A stretch of 46,079 nt of DNA from Bacteroidota bacterium. GTDB taxonomy: Bacteria > Bacteroidota > Bacteroidia > AKYH767-A > OLB10. Positions within the stretch are counted from its first letter, which is position 1. Each line of letters starts with the position of its first letter. The notes beneath the pieces were generated by a model, which made no database searches, was not told the DNA's origin, and was given only the letters and a program-made list of their open reading frames with translations. This document shows, in pieces, positions 24,382-32,953 of the stretch. The position numbers were made by a program, and so were the translations under genes. Location: NCBI GenBank assembly GCA_025352785.1, contig JANXSD010000061.1:1-46079 (forward strand), written 5' to 3'.

Positions 24382-24692
24382 AGATTTGTTTTATAGTAAT
24401 AAACAAACCTAGTAAAAAAAACGAGTGGAGCAATTAATCAATCAAAATCATTTGCACATTTTTTTGAAAATATATAGAATATGAAAAACGGATACTTTAT
24501 TTTTTATAATTGGAAATCCTTTTACATATAAATGGTTTTAGAATTTTTAAGGTCTTAATTATGCTTCATTTGTAAATAAAAACAATTTCGAACCCCATTC
24601 ATTTTGCTATGATGATTTTAAGTTTATTTCGTTAAAGAGACTTATCATCAATAACGTAAAATGTTGATTTTAATTCTGAAGTTTTGCTTTAT
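24382..24692. other. intergenic region between permease operon and Hpt gene
   Basis: These 311 bases contain the permease promoter at 24404-24433. The remainder (24434-24692) is AT-rich and holds no gene or repeat that I can see. Confidence 0.6.
24404..24433 (-). promoter_or_regulatory. Bacteroidota-type promoter of the permease operon
   Basis: On the minus strand TTG (24433-24431), a 19-nt spacer and TAGGTTTG (24411-24404) give an exact match to TTG-N19-TAnnTTTG. The start codon is 22 nt beyond the box. Confidence 0.8.
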
Positions 24693-25055
24693 TTAATTAC
24701 CCAGGTCATGCAATGCTTTTTCGAGTTCGGTATTGATTTGCTCGAATTGTTTTCGAAAATTTTCTATATGTGCAGGAAGACGATCTAAATCAACTTGTTC
24801 GCTAGCCATCCTTTCAATTTCTTTGATAAGCTGCTCAGCTCCTTTCGCGCCAAAATTCTCAAGTTGTGGCTTTAATGCATGAGCAGTTTGTTTTACCCCC
24901 GACCAATCTTTACTCAAGGTATATAAATCCATTTGTTGAATACTTATAGGAGTGCCTGTAAGAAACATACGAATGTATTTCGCCATTTTATCATTTGCTC
25001 CACCAGTTAAACTATGAAGATAGCTAAGGTCGGTGATTGTTGTTGATTCGTTCAT
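24693..25055 (-). CDS. Hpt-domain phosphotransfer protein
   Basis: A 120-residue single-domain protein with the histidine-phosphotransfer helix QTAHALKPQLENFGA; the phosphoacceptor is His59 within the HxxK pattern (His59, Lys62). It has the expected all-helical composition and length of stand-alone Hpt proteins, which shuttle phosphoryl groups between receiver domains in multistep phosphorelays. No histidine kinase or response regulator is adjacent, so its partners are elsewhere. A TATATTTG box lies upstream on the minus strand (25079-25072), 17 nt before the ATG. Confidence 0.88.
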   Translation of the reverse strand: MNESTTITDLSYLHSLTGGANDKMAKYIRMFLTGTPISIQQMDLYTLSKDWSGVKQTAHALKPQLENFGAKGAEQLIKEIERMASEQVDLDRLPAHIENFRKQFEQINTELEKALHDLGN

Positions 25056-25267
25056 GTTTTTTATCCTACTTCAAATATAAAATATTTAATAGGAGTAATG
25101 TTTTTTCTTTTGAAAATATTTTCATTTTTATTTTGGATAAATTTTAATGCTAAAAGTAAAAGTAGAACATGTCTAAGCTGATATCGATTCTTTCAAAGCG
25201 AGAGTTAAAATAAAATTTGGTGAATGTTTAATCTTGGATGAGTTTTGGGTTCATTAAAAATAAATAA

Positions 25268-25295
25268 GAGTGTAAATTAAATGGTGCTATTTTAT
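25268..25295. repeat. 28-nt repeat shared with 45392-45419
   Basis: Begins GAGTGTAAATTAAATGGTGC and continues for eight more bases; 26 of 28 positions match 45392-45419. Similarity stops where MITE copy A begins, so copy A appears inserted beside or into this older repeat. The GAGTGTAAATTAAA start recalls ends of some insertion sequences, which is only a suggestion. Confidence 0.7.
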
Positions 25296-25458
25296 ATCAA
25301 AGGTATAAATGTTGTTTAAGCCTAAACACGTGTACTTTTTCATCAATACTTTTATAAAATAAAGTTCATAAGGCAAGGCTGTACAACGCTTTTTTAAAAT
25401 CGACTTACTAAAAAAATACTTTGTATTTTAAAATTAATCATCAATACATTTGGTATAA
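25291..25458. repeat. MITE-like repeat, copy A
   Basis: About 168 bp. The right end is ATTTGGTATAA (25448-25458) and the left end (from 25291) is its imperfect inverted complement. The interior shares the segment TTTTTCATCAATACTT and the GGCAAGGCTGTACAACGCTT to ATCGACTTAC hairpin region with copies B and C. No coding capacity. Confidence 0.75.
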
Positions 25459-25638
25459 TGTTCGAAGAGAAAATAGCATTACAAAAAAAGCATGGTGTAT
25501 TTTATTATAGGGAAAAATCAATGGTTTAGGTACAATACTCGCTAAATGCATTCGGTTAAAATACAGTGTAACGATAAAATTTCAAAAGGACAAGTGTGAT
25601 AAAAAACAACGAGGTACTTTGGAAAAATTAGAAAATAA

Positions 25639-25887
25639 TTAACGATGTGTATCAACTTTTTCTTTTTTCTTAGCAACTTTTGAGCGTTCAAACAATTCTT
25701 GACGGCTTTGATTTTGAGAAAACACTTTTTGACGGTCTTTATCGCTCAAATTGATACCATCAAAACTGAAAATGTTTCTCAAAACAGATTTCATATTCAA
25801 ATCATTCTTGATAGAAAGCTGTTCGATTTGTGAATAGGAAGAATCAATTTTCTTTAATTCTTTCTGTTGATCCTTGGTAGTTTTCAT
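25639..25887 (-). CDS. small hypothetical protein
   Basis: An 82-residue, highly charged protein (MKTTKDQQKELKKIDSSYSQ at the start; basic KKKEKVDTHR at the end). It has no signal peptide, membrane segment or recognised motif. The predicted structure is helical in the first half, with a FSFDGINLSDKDRQK segment in the middle. It is solitary, with the MITE-rich spacer on one side and the sigma-factor promoter region on the other. Coding is plausible because of its uniform amino acid use and lone position, but not proven. Confidence 0.55.
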   Translation of the reverse strand: MKTTKDQQKELKKIDSSYSQIEQLSIKNDLNMKSVLRNIFSFDGINLSDKDRQKVFSQNQSRQELFERSKVAKKKEKVDTHR

Positions 25888-26230
25888 GATATTTTAGCTT
25901 TATAGATTGACTATTGTAAAGATAAATGACGATTTCATCATTTACTATCTCTTCAATAACGTGTTATCAACAGTGTTTCGTGTACTAACTAAAAAAATGT
26001 GCCTTCTATATCTTGTTTAAAGTAGTTTTCAAAAAAAATATTTTTTTGATCTGGAAATTGGCTGAAACCCGCTGCTAGTCAGCATAATTTGATTGTTAGG
26101 TTATGCCAACATTACCTCAACATAAAAAAATAGCTTGACAAGGCGAATTTTATGTGTAACTTGCGCCCTTCTAAAAACACCGTTCTCGCCGAGGAATATC
26201 AAGGTGTAGTGTTATAACAATCAACAAGAT
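25888..26230. other. upstream region of the sigma factor gene
   Basis: These 343 bases contain no gene. The only feature seen is the promoter at 26135-26164; the part from 25888 to 26100 is AT-rich without recognisable sites. Confidence 0.55.
26135..26164 (+). promoter_or_regulatory. Bacteroidota-type promoter of the sigma factor gene
   Basis: TTG (26135-26137) is followed by exactly 19 nt and then TAACTTGC (26157-26164), one mismatch from TAnnTTTG. The leader to the ATG would be about 60 nt. Confidence 0.7.
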
Positions 26231-27094
26231 ATGCGCCAACTAAAGATCACCAAATCCATTACCAACCGCGAAAGCGCGTCGTTTGAAAAGTATCTCCAGG
26301 AAATTGGGAAAGAAGAATTAATCACGGCACAAGTTGAAGTTGAACTTGCACGCCTGATAAGAGCAGGAGACCAAAGAGCCCTAGAAAAACTCGTGAGAGC
26401 CAATTTAAGATTTGTTGTATCAGTAGCGAAACAGTATCAAACGCAGGGACTTAGCCTTCCGGATTTAATTAATGAAGGAAATTTAGGCCTTATAAAGGCA
26501 GCAAAGAAATTTGACGAAACACGAGGTTTCAAGTTCATTTCTTATGCCGTTTGGTGGATTCGCCAATCAATTATGCAAGCATTAGCAGAACAAGCTCGTA
26601 TTGTTCGTTTGCCACTTAATCAGTTAGGTGCAGCTAATAAAGTGAAAAAAGCTTTTTCTGAATTAGAGCAGAAATTTGAACGTGAGCCTAGTCCTGAAGA
26701 GTTGAGTGAAGTGCTTGACTTACCCATGGACAAAGTTGCAAATACGATGAAAATGCCAGGAAAGCATGTTTCAATGGATGCGCCTTTGGTTCAAGGGGAA
26801 GATAGTACATTGCTTGATGTACTAGAAAACGGAGATAGCCCAGGTGCTGACTTCGCGTTAATTAACGAATCATTACAAAAAGAAATTAATCGTTCATTGG
26901 CAACATTGTCGGAACGTGAGCAAGATGTGATAAAGATGTTTTATGGCATTGGCATTCAACATGGATTATCATTAGAAGAGATTGGTGAAAAATTTGATTT
27001 AACGAGCGAACGTGTTCGTCAGATTAAAGAAAAAGCAATTAAGACTCTTCGTCAGAATTCGCGTAACAAATTATTAAAAGCATATTTAGGATAA
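26231..27094 (+). CDS. rpoD: RNA polymerase primary sigma factor (sigma-70 family)
   Basis: The 287-residue housekeeping sigma factor of Bacteroidota lacks the long region 1.1 and spacer of E. coli RpoD. It begins [20 protein letters not shown], the conserved N-terminus of this group. Region 2 spans about residues 40-115 ([20 protein letters not shown], then the -10-recognising [14 protein letters not shown]). Region 3 follows ([16 protein letters not shown]), and region 4 ends the protein ([20 protein letters not shown], then the [21 protein letters not shown]). This factor recognises the TTG-N19-TAnnTTTG promoters found elsewhere in the window. It is monocistronic with its own terminator. 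Confidence 0.96.
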   Translation: MRQLKITKSITNRESASFEKYLQEIGKEELITAQVEVELARLIRAGDQRALEKLVRANLRFVVSVAKQYQTQGLSLPDLINEGNLGLIKAAKKFDETRGFKFISYAVWWIRQSIMQALAEQARIVRLPLNQLGAANKVKKAFSELEQKFEREPSPEELSEVLDLPMDKVANTMKMPGKHVSMDAPLVQGEDSTLLDVLENGDSPGADFALINESLQKEINRSLATLSEREQDVIKMFYGIGIQHGLSLEEIGEKFDLTSERVRQIKEKAIKTLRQNSRNKLLKAYLG

Positions 27095-27114
27095 GAATAC
27101 TCTTTCTGTAAAAA

Positions 27115-27146
27115 GCCCTGAAGATAATATACTTCAGGGCTTTTTG
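27115..27146 (+). terminator. Rho-independent terminator of the sigma factor gene
   Basis: GCCCTGAAG (27115-27123) pairs with CTTCAGGGC (27132-27140) across an 8-nt loop, preceded by A's and followed by TTTTTG. Confidence 0.93.
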
Positions 27147-27365
27147 TTTCTATAAGTATTAAAATTTTTATTGCACTTTTATTTTTTTTGATTAACAAAA
27201 AGTATTGAATGTTCATAACAATAGATGCTTTTTTGATAAAAGAGGGCATTAACATTTGTTAATCTATTCTGCTTATTGTTTATTTGTAGAACAGAAATGC
27301 AGAAATGAATTTTAATCTCTTTTCGTTTATTTCATTAGTTTATTAATAGCAACAACTAAAATTAT

Positions 27366-28346
27366 ATGGCAAACGATTACTCACACGACGAAATTCTTTT
27401 AAAGGAAAATAAAGATCGATTCGTACTTTTTCCAATTAAGTATGACAGAATTTGGGAGATGTATAAAAAGGCAGAAAACAGTTTTTGGACTGCCGAAGAA
27501 GTTGATCTTTCGGCTGATCAAAAGGATTGGGAACGATTGAGTAATGGTGAACGACATTTTATCACCAATGTTCTTGCATTTTTTGCTGCTAGTGATGGTA
27601 TCGTAAATGAAAATCTTGCAGTGAACATGATGAGTGCTGTTCAACTTCCTGAAGCAAGATGTTTTTATGGATTTCAAATTATGATGGAAAATATCCATTC
27701 TGAAATGTATTCTTTACTTATCGATACGTATGTGAAAGATAACAATGAAAAACATCGTTTGTTAAATGCAATTGATACAGTTCCATGTGTAACAAAAAAA
27801 GCAGATTGGGCTCTACGTTGGATTGAAAACGGAACTTTCGCAGAACGATTAATTGCCTTCGCTGCAGTAGAAGGAATTTTCTTTAGTGGCTCATTTTGTT
27901 CTATCTTCTGGTTGAAAAAACGTGGCTTGATGCCAGGACTTGCAACTTCCAATGAATTCATCTCACGCGACGAAGGTTTACATTGTGATTTTGCCTGTTT
28001 GCTTTACGGAATGCTGAAAAACAGATTATCGCAACAACAAGTTTTCGAAATGATAACGGGTGCAGTTACTATTGAACAAGAATTTGTTTCTGACGCATTG
28101 CCAGTGGATTTAATTGGAATGAACTCTAAATTGATGTGTCAGTACATCGAATTTGTTGCAGATCGTTTGTTAAGTGAATTAGGCTATCCTAAAATTTATA
28201 ATAGTACAAATCCTTTTGATTTCATGGAAACAATTTCTTTAGAAGGAAAAACAAATTTCTTCGAAAAGAGAGTTTCAGAATACACTAAAGCAGGTGTTGG
28301 AAAATCACGCGAAGAACAAGAAATTAAATTTGATGATGAGTTTTAA
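27366..28346 (+). CDS. nrdB: class Ia ribonucleoside-diphosphate reductase, beta subunit
   Basis: The 326-residue ferritin-like subunit houses the di-iron site and tyrosyl radical that drive NrdA. Metal and radical residues are visible: Asp77 in [12 protein letters not shown], Glu108, His111 and Tyr115 in [15 protein letters not shown], and later Glu and His ligands in [18 protein letters not shown] and [14 protein letters not shown]. The C-terminal tail is acidic ([10 protein letters not shown]), as needed for docking to the large subunit. The radical Tyr is present, so this is the canonical rather than a Tyr-less type. It is about 21 kb from nrdA and on the opposite strand. Confidence 0.97.
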   Translation: MANDYSHDEILLKENKDRFVLFPIKYDRIWEMYKKAENSFWTAEEVDLSADQKDWERLSNGERHFITNVLAFFAASDGIVNENLAVNMMSAVQLPEARCFYGFQIMMENIHSEMYSLLIDTYVKDNNEKHRLLNAIDTVPCVTKKADWALRWIENGTFAERLIAFAAVEGIFFSGSFCSIFWLKKRGLMPGLATSNEFISRDEGLHCDFACLLYGMLKNRLSQQQVFEMITGAVTIEQEFVSDALPVDLIGMNSKLMCQYIEFVADRLLSELGYPKIYNSTNPFDFMETISLEGKTNFFEKRVSEYTKAGVGKSREEQEIKFDDEF

Positions 28347-28393
28347 AAAGCTCTAAATTCTTAAAGTATTAACTTGGGAAAAAATTAATGCTT

Positions 28394-28428
28394 AAATGGA
28401 GTGAAGCAATTCACTCCATTTTTTTTCT
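28394..28428 (+). terminator. Rho-independent terminator between nrdB and cysteine desulfurase
   Basis: AAATGGAGTGAA (28394-28405) pairs with TTCACTCCATTT (28410-28421) across a 4-nt loop, followed by a T run. It ends nrdB and, with the flanking A/T tracts, may serve the convergent gene as well. Confidence 0.92.
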
Positions 28429-28445
28429 CATTCGTTCCTGAAAAA

Positions 28446-29591
28446 CTATTCATTTCGAATTCTCTCAACAAGAGAAATAATTTTTTCAATCACATAATTG
28501 ATTTCAGTATCAGTTGTTGTTTTTCCTAAGCTTAAACGAATGCTGCAAAATGATTCTTGTTCTGTTAAACCCATTGCAATTAATACATGCGACGGTTCTA
28601 TCAATGCAGAACTACACGCAGATCCACTGCTAATTGCGATGTCATGCAAATCTTTTATCAATTTATCGGCTCTTACTCCTTCAACTTGTAAGTTGGTAGT
28701 ATTAGGTAAACGAAATCTAGTACTTCCATTGATTCTAATATTTCCCAGCTCTTCAATTCCTTGCTCTAATTTAGTTCGGAGTTTGGAAGTATGCACAGCA
28801 TAATTCCAAATTTCTGACTGTGCTAGTTCTGCCGCTGCTCCTATTCCAACAATTGCAGGAACATTCAATGTTCCTGAACGTAATCCCTTTTCATGTCCAC
28901 CACCAGTAATTTGTGGCGTGACAATTACACGAGGTTTTTTTCTACTGATATACAAAGCACCAATTCCTTTTGGCCCATAAAATTTATGTGCAGAAATACA
29001 TGCGATGGAAATTCCTAATTCATGAACATTGATATTTACTTTTCCAGCAGCTTGCGTCAAATCACTGAAAAAGATGATCCCTTTTTCATTACAAATTTGA
29101 GCAATGACTTCCACATCCTGCATTACACCCGTCTCATTATTACCCATCATCACTGCAACCATAACCGTTTCTTTTTGGATTACTTTTTTCAATTCATCCA
29201 AATCAATTCTGCCATCACGGTTCACCGATAAGTAGGAAATTTTTTTTCCGTAATTTGATAAAGCAACCGCTGTGTCTAGCACCGCTTTATGTTCGGTGGT
29301 GCATACTATGAGATGATTTCCTTTATCCGAATAGGCATCCATAACACCACGAAGTGCAAGATTTATTGCTTCTGTAGCTCCCGATGTAAAAATTATTTCG
29401 TTGGGTTCAGCACCAATGAGCGATGCCACTTTTTCACGAGCGTGAGTTACCGCTGCATCAGCTTCCCAACCGAAAAGATGAGTTTTGCTAGCCGCATTCC
29501 CGAACTTCTCTGAAAACCAAGGGAGCATTTGCGCTAACACTTGCTGATCGACTGGGCTTGTGCTATTAAAATCAAGGTAAATATTCGACAT
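28446..29591 (-). CDS. cysteine desulfurase (IscS/NifS family)
   Basis: A 381-residue PLP enzyme that removes sulfur from L-cysteine for Fe-S cluster and thio-cofactor synthesis. It begins MSNIYLDFNSTSPVDQQVLA, followed by FTSGATEAINLALRG, the PLP-lysine segment CISAHKFYGPKGIGALY and the catalytic Cys loop SGSACSSALIEPSHVL, which is of the short, NifS/IscS group I type. The end, SIRLSLGKTTTDTEINYV, is typical. No iscU or suf genes are nearby, so the acceptor cannot be inferred. A TACCTTTG -7 box (29603-29596) ends only 4 nt before the ATG, suggesting a leaderless or nearly leaderless mRNA. Confidence 0.93.
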   Translation of the reverse strand: MSNIYLDFNSTSPVDQQVLAQMLPWFSEKFGNAASKTHLFGWEADAAVTHAREKVASLIGAEPNEIIFTSGATEAINLALRGVMDAYSDKGNHLIVCTTEHKAVLDTAVALSNYGKKISYLSVNRDGRIDLDELKKVIQKETVMVAVMMGNNETGVMQDVEVIAQICNEKGIIFFSDLTQAAGKVNINVHELGISIACISAHKFYGPKGIGALYISRKKPRVIVTPQITGGGHEKGLRSGTLNVPAIVGIGAAAELAQSEIWNYAVHTSKLRTKLEQGIEELGNIRINGSTRFRLPNTTNLQVEGVRADKLIKDLHDIAISSGSACSSALIEPSHVLIAMGLTEQESFCSIRLSLGKTTTDTEINYVIEKIISLVERIRNE

Positions 29592-29595
29592 GTCG

Positions 29596-29603
29596 CAAAG
29601 GTA
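29596..29603 (-). promoter_or_regulatory. -7 box of the cysteine desulfurase gene, start-proximal
   Basis: TACCTTTG on the minus strand, an exact TAnnTTTG match, ends 4 nt before the start codon at 29591. No TTG at the standard spacing is evident. Confidence 0.5.
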
Positions 29604-29694
29604 GGATGAATCGATCTATTAATTTGTGGAGGCAATTAAGAATCAATTGTAGTTAAATAAATCTATTGATCATTTATGATTACCTGCTTTCGCT

Positions 29695-29702
29695 TATTTT
29701 TG
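29695..29702 (+). promoter_or_regulatory. -7 box of glycyl-tRNA synthetase gene, start-proximal
   Basis: TATTTTTG, an exact TAnnTTTG match, ends 4 nt before the ATG at 29707. The arrangement mirrors those at 29596 and 40097. No standard-spaced TTG was found. Confidence 0.5.
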
Positions 29703-29706
29703 CGCC

Positions 29707-31272
29707 ATGAGTACAACTACAACAAAGAAATTAAGCTCAGAAGAGCTCTTTAAAAATATCATTTCACATGCGAAGGAGTATGGTTATGTTTTTCAGTCAA
29801 GTGAAATTTATGATGGACTAAGTGCTGTTTATGATTATGGTCAACAAGGTGTTGAGTTGAAAAAAAATTTACGTGATTATTGGTGGAGAGCAATGGTTCA
29901 ATTGAATGAAAATATTGTTGGCATAGATACTGCCATTTTTATGCATCCAACTATTTGGAAAGCTTCAGGACACGTTGATGCATTTAATGATCCTTTGGTA
30001 GATAATAAAGATTCTAAAAAGCGTTATCGTGCAGATGTTTTAATTGAAGATTATCTTGCAAAGATAGAAGCGAAGATTGAGAAAGAAGTTTCGAAATCGC
30101 GTGAACGTTTTGGAGAAACATTTGATGAAGCATTGTTTAGAAGTACCAATCCTCGTGTACTTGAAAATCAAAAAAAAATTGATGAGATTAATGATCGATT
30201 CAAAGCTGCGTTAAATGCAAATGATTTAGTAGATGTAAAACAAATAATTCTTGACTTAGAAATTGTTTGTCCTATAAGTGGTACACGCAACTGGACTGAC
30301 GTTCGTCAATTTAATTTGATGTTTAGCACACAAGTTGGTTCCGTGAGTGAAGAAGCAAATACTATTTACCTACGACCAGAAACAGCACAAGGAATTTTTG
30401 TTAATTTTTTAAATGTGCAGAAAACTGGAAGGATGAAAATTCCTTTTGGGATAGCACAAACTGGTAAAGCATTTCGTAATGAAATTGTAGCGCGACAATT
30501 TATTTTTCGTATGAGAGAATTTGAGCAGATGGAGATGCAATATTTTGTTAAGCCGGGAACAGAAATGGAATGGTATCATTTATGGAAAGAGAAACGGTTG
30601 AATTGGCACCATAGTTTAGGATTTGGCACTGATAAATATCGTTTCCATGATCATTTAAAATTAGCACATTATGCAAATGCTGCTGCAGATATTGAATTTG
30701 AATTTCCATTCGGTTTTAAAGAGTTAGAAGGTATTCATTCCCGCACTGATTTTGATTTGAGTAGTCATGAAAAATTTTCCGGAAAGAAGTTACAATATTT
30801 TGATTCAGAAGAAAATAAAAATTATGTTCCTTATGTTGTAGAAACTTCTGTAGGATTAGATCGATTATTTCTGTCGGTACTTTCACAAGCGTATGCAGAA
30901 GAAATTTTAGAAGATGGCAGCACAAGGGTCGTGATGAGGATTCCCGCATTTTTAGCACCTTATAAAGTTGCAGTACTTCCATTAATGCGTAAGGATGGGT
31001 TGCCAGAAAAAGGTCGTGAGATCATGGATATTTTAAAGTTGGAACACTTGTGTATTTATGAAGAGAAAGATGCGATAGGAAAGCGTTATAGGAGAATGGA
31101 TGCTATTGGAGTGCCATATTGCATCACGATCGATCATCAATCATTAGAAGACAATACTGTGACTTTACGTGACAGAGATACGATGGAGCAAGAGCGAGTA
31201 AATATTGATCAGCTTGAAAAAATTATTGATGATAAAGTAAGCTTAAAAAAACAATTGAAGAAGTTGATGTAA
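29707..31272 (+). CDS. glyS: glycyl-tRNA synthetase, dimeric (eukaryote/archaeal-type) form
   Basis: A 521-residue class II synthetase that charges tRNA-Gly. It is the homodimeric form, not the bacterial alpha2-beta2 one, as is usual in Bacteroidota. Motif 1 to 3 features are seen: an N-terminal ISHAKEYGYVFQSSEIYDGL, GVELKKNLRDYWWRAMV, the glycine-enzyme segment FVNFLNVQKTGRMKIPFGIA, motif 2 around FRNEIVARQFIFRMREFEQM and motif 3 in VVETSVGLDRLFLSVL. An anticodon-binding domain follows (APYKVAVLPLMRKDGLPEKG). Length is near the family norm. It diverges from the cysteine desulfurase gene with 115 bases between start codons. Confidence 0.96.
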   Translation: MSTTTTKKLSSEELFKNIISHAKEYGYVFQSSEIYDGLSAVYDYGQQGVELKKNLRDYWWRAMVQLNENIVGIDTAIFMHPTIWKASGHVDAFNDPLVDNKDSKKRYRADVLIEDYLAKIEAKIEKEVSKSRERFGETFDEALFRSTNPRVLENQKKIDEINDRFKAALNANDLVDVKQIILDLEIVCPISGTRNWTDVRQFNLMFSTQVGSVSEEANTIYLRPETAQGIFVNFLNVQKTGRMKIPFGIAQTGKAFRNEIVARQFIFRMREFEQMEMQYFVKPGTEMEWYHLWKEKRLNWHHSLGFGTDKYRFHDHLKLAHYANAAADIEFEFPFGFKELEGIHSRTDFDLSSHEKFSGKKLQYFDSEENKNYVPYVVETSVGLDRLFLSVLSQAYAEEILEDGSTRVVMRIPAFLAPYKVAVLPLMRKDGLPEKGREIMDILKLEHLCIYEEKDAIGKRYRRMDAIGVPYCITIDHQSLEDNTVTLRDRDTMEQERVNIDQLEKIIDDKVSLKKQLKKLM

Positions 31273-31664
31273 TTATACAAGGGTTTCTATTTGTTGGAAT
31301 GGTTTTCAGGATGGGATTGAATTCTATTTAAAAGATAACTAGCAGTATTAATATTTTTCAATATACAAAATCGACAGCCAATTTCGTAATCAATAAGTGT
31401 AAATTGAACATGGGGAAGGAGTAAAAATAAATTTTGTACCCGTTGATAGTATAGTGCCTCCTCAACATTATAATACCAACTGCCAATATGTTTTAGTCTA
31501 ATCTACTTGTCCTTTTTCATCAATACTTCTTAAAAAAAATAATTCTGTAGGCAAAGGCTATGCAACGATTTTTTAAAATCGTCTTGATAAAAAATTACAT
31601 CGCATCTTTGGACTAAAACATATTTGCAATTGGTATAAAAAGTAATTACAATACTGTAAAATAA
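31273..31664. other. intergenic region with MITE-like repeat copy B
   Basis: No gene is seen in these 392 bases. Copy B of the repeat occupies 31473-31637. A partial match to the GAGTGTAAATTAAA repeat (AGTGTAAATTGAACA near 31398) may be another decayed end. The rest has no recognised feature. Confidence 0.55.
31473..31637. repeat. MITE-like repeat, copy B (best preserved)
   Basis: About 165 bp with terminal inverted repeats of about 26 bp: ATACCAACTGCCAATATGTT and on to 31498 at the left, and its complement at 31611-31636 with few mismatches. In the middle, ACGATTTT (31565-31572) and AAAATCGT (31575-31582) make an 8-bp stem with a 2-nt centre. No coding capacity, so any movement would need a transposase in trans. 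Confidence 0.82.
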
Positions 31665-32399
31665 TTATTTCAACCTAGAATTATAATAAGAGCAGCGATC
31701 TTTTATAAAAATTGCCAAGTCATATTGCGACATATTTTTTAGTGCTTCATCATTCAGTGCAATGAAATTGATAAAGCTCTCTATTTGATCATCAGCTAAT
31801 TCAATCATTTTATTTTTGATGTAGATATGAATGATTTCCATTAATAGCGATTTTCTTAGATCATCATTCATCAGTTCGGCAACTTTTCTTTTGCTCCGTT
31901 CTTTTCTACTGAATGCTTGATACAATGCGGTAACTGGACTCTGCCAAGCTTCAACACCCGTTAATTTATAATCAGATTCTTTATAACCTAAGGTCTGTAA
32001 ATCATTCTCAATAGCTTTCCATTCACGCTGTTGAAAAATTGTAACTTCTTTTAGTTGTACTGACAATCGTTTCATTGATATCGTAAAAATTTTACCTTGA
32101 CTTTGTACCGAGTCGCGAAAGCAAACACGTTTTAACGAATAGCCAGTTGCGGATATTATCAAGGTGTCATTTCGTTCAATATTTATGGTGAAAGAATTAT
32201 TATTTCCTGCAAAAACACCTTGCTGTGTTCTTAAGTTGATGATCATAATATTTTCAAGATATAAATCTTGATATTGAGTATCCTGAACTCTTCCTTGTAA
32301 TGGAATTATTTCTTGCGCACTTAAGTGGGTAGCAGGTATGAATAGTTGTATTAAAAAAGCAATAGTAATAAAACGAATTAAACGGAATAATTGAATCAT
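31665..32399 (-). CDS. exported protein with carboxypeptidase-regulatory-like domain
   Basis: A 244-residue protein with an N-terminal signal sequence (hydrophobic residues ~8-20, ending HLSAQE). Residues ~30-110 resemble a CarboxypepD_reg-like beta-sandwich (IPLQGRVQDTQYQDLYLENI, FTINIERNDTLIISATGYSL), a domain common at the N-terminus of TonB-dependent receptors and of stand-alone Bacteroidota periplasmic proteins. The C-terminal half is helical and charged (SRKERSKRKVAELMNDDLRK) and not recognised. It has no lipobox and no T9SS tail. It lies between two MITE-like repeats and has no obvious operon partner; function unknown. Confidence 0.82.
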   Translation of the reverse strand: MIQLFRLIRFITIAFLIQLFIPATHLSAQEIIPLQGRVQDTQYQDLYLENIMIINLRTQQGVFAGNNNSFTINIERNDTLIISATGYSLKRVCFRDSVQSQGKIFTISMKRLSVQLKEVTIFQQREWKAIENDLQTLGYKESDYKLTGVEAWQSPVTALYQAFSRKERSKRKVAELMNDDLRKSLLMEIIHIYIKNKMIELADDQIESFINFIALNDEALKNMSQYDLAIFIKDRCSYYNSRLK

Positions 32400-32548
32400 T
32401 ATAGTGGAGCTATTATGTTGAATGGCGATTAGAAATCTTTTGTTTTCTGCGTTGAAAGATAGAATTTTTAGATCTAAAGTTAACTTAAAGCCTTTTTAAT
32501 TAACGTGAACTTAACCTAATACATTTTAAACGTTGCACTAACTAAATT

Positions 32549-32697
32549 TATAATTTAATCCAATATGAGTGTTCCCTTTCTTCGCTACTTCTTTTTAAAA
32601 TTGTTCCTTAAGCAAGGCTTTCCAACGATTATAAAAATTGTCTTGCTAAAAAATTACTGTGTATTTTTGGACTAAACCCTAGTTAAATTTGGTATAA
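32549..32697. repeat. MITE-like repeat, copy C
   Basis: About 149 bp, shorter at the left than copies A and B. The right end is ATTTGGTATAA (32687-32697). The interior matches B in GGCTTTCCAACGATT, TTGTCTTGCTAAAAAATTAC and TTTGGACTAAA, and has AGCAAGGC paired with a downstream GTCTTGCT in the central stem. The left terminal repeat is degraded. Confidence 0.7.
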
Positions 32698-32794
32698 TTC
32701 GGCATTTATATTTATTGACATCACAAAAATCCATGATTATACGAACTGTGCATAATTTTGCACCTTAAATTATTGAAATCTATGCTAGGAACAC

Positions 32795-32825
32795 TTGCGC
32801 TAGGCATCTTTTTGCCTTACATTTG
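32795..32825 (+). promoter_or_regulatory. promoter of the DUF349 gene
   Basis: TTG (32795-32797), a 20-nt spacer and TACATTTG (32818-32825), an exact -7 match. A second possible -7 (TAATTTTG, 32753-32760) lies upstream. Confidence 0.6.
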
Positions 32826-32953
32826 TGTAATGGCTTGCATATTTATGTTTGTCCTATTCGTTTATTGCATCTAGTATAAACTCAATTTCTAACGTATCGT
32901 TCCCCAGGCCGGGTTCATTCAATAGTCCGGACGATCTAACTATTTTAAAAAGC

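Larger units (their letters stand above)
25056..25638. other. intergenic region with MITE-like repeat copy A
   Basis: No gene is seen in these 583 bases. They hold the Hpt promoter region, the 28-nt sequence shared with 45392-45419 (25268-25295) and MITE copy A (25291-25458). The rest (25459-25638) shows nothing recognisable. Confidence 0.6.
32400..32953. other. intergenic region with MITE-like copy C and DUF349-gene promoters
   Basis: No gene is seen in these 554 bases. They contain MITE copy C (about 32549-32697), a -7-like TAATTTTG at 32753-32760, and a full promoter at 32795-32825. The leader from the latter to the ATG at 32954 is about 120 nt. Confidence 0.55.
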
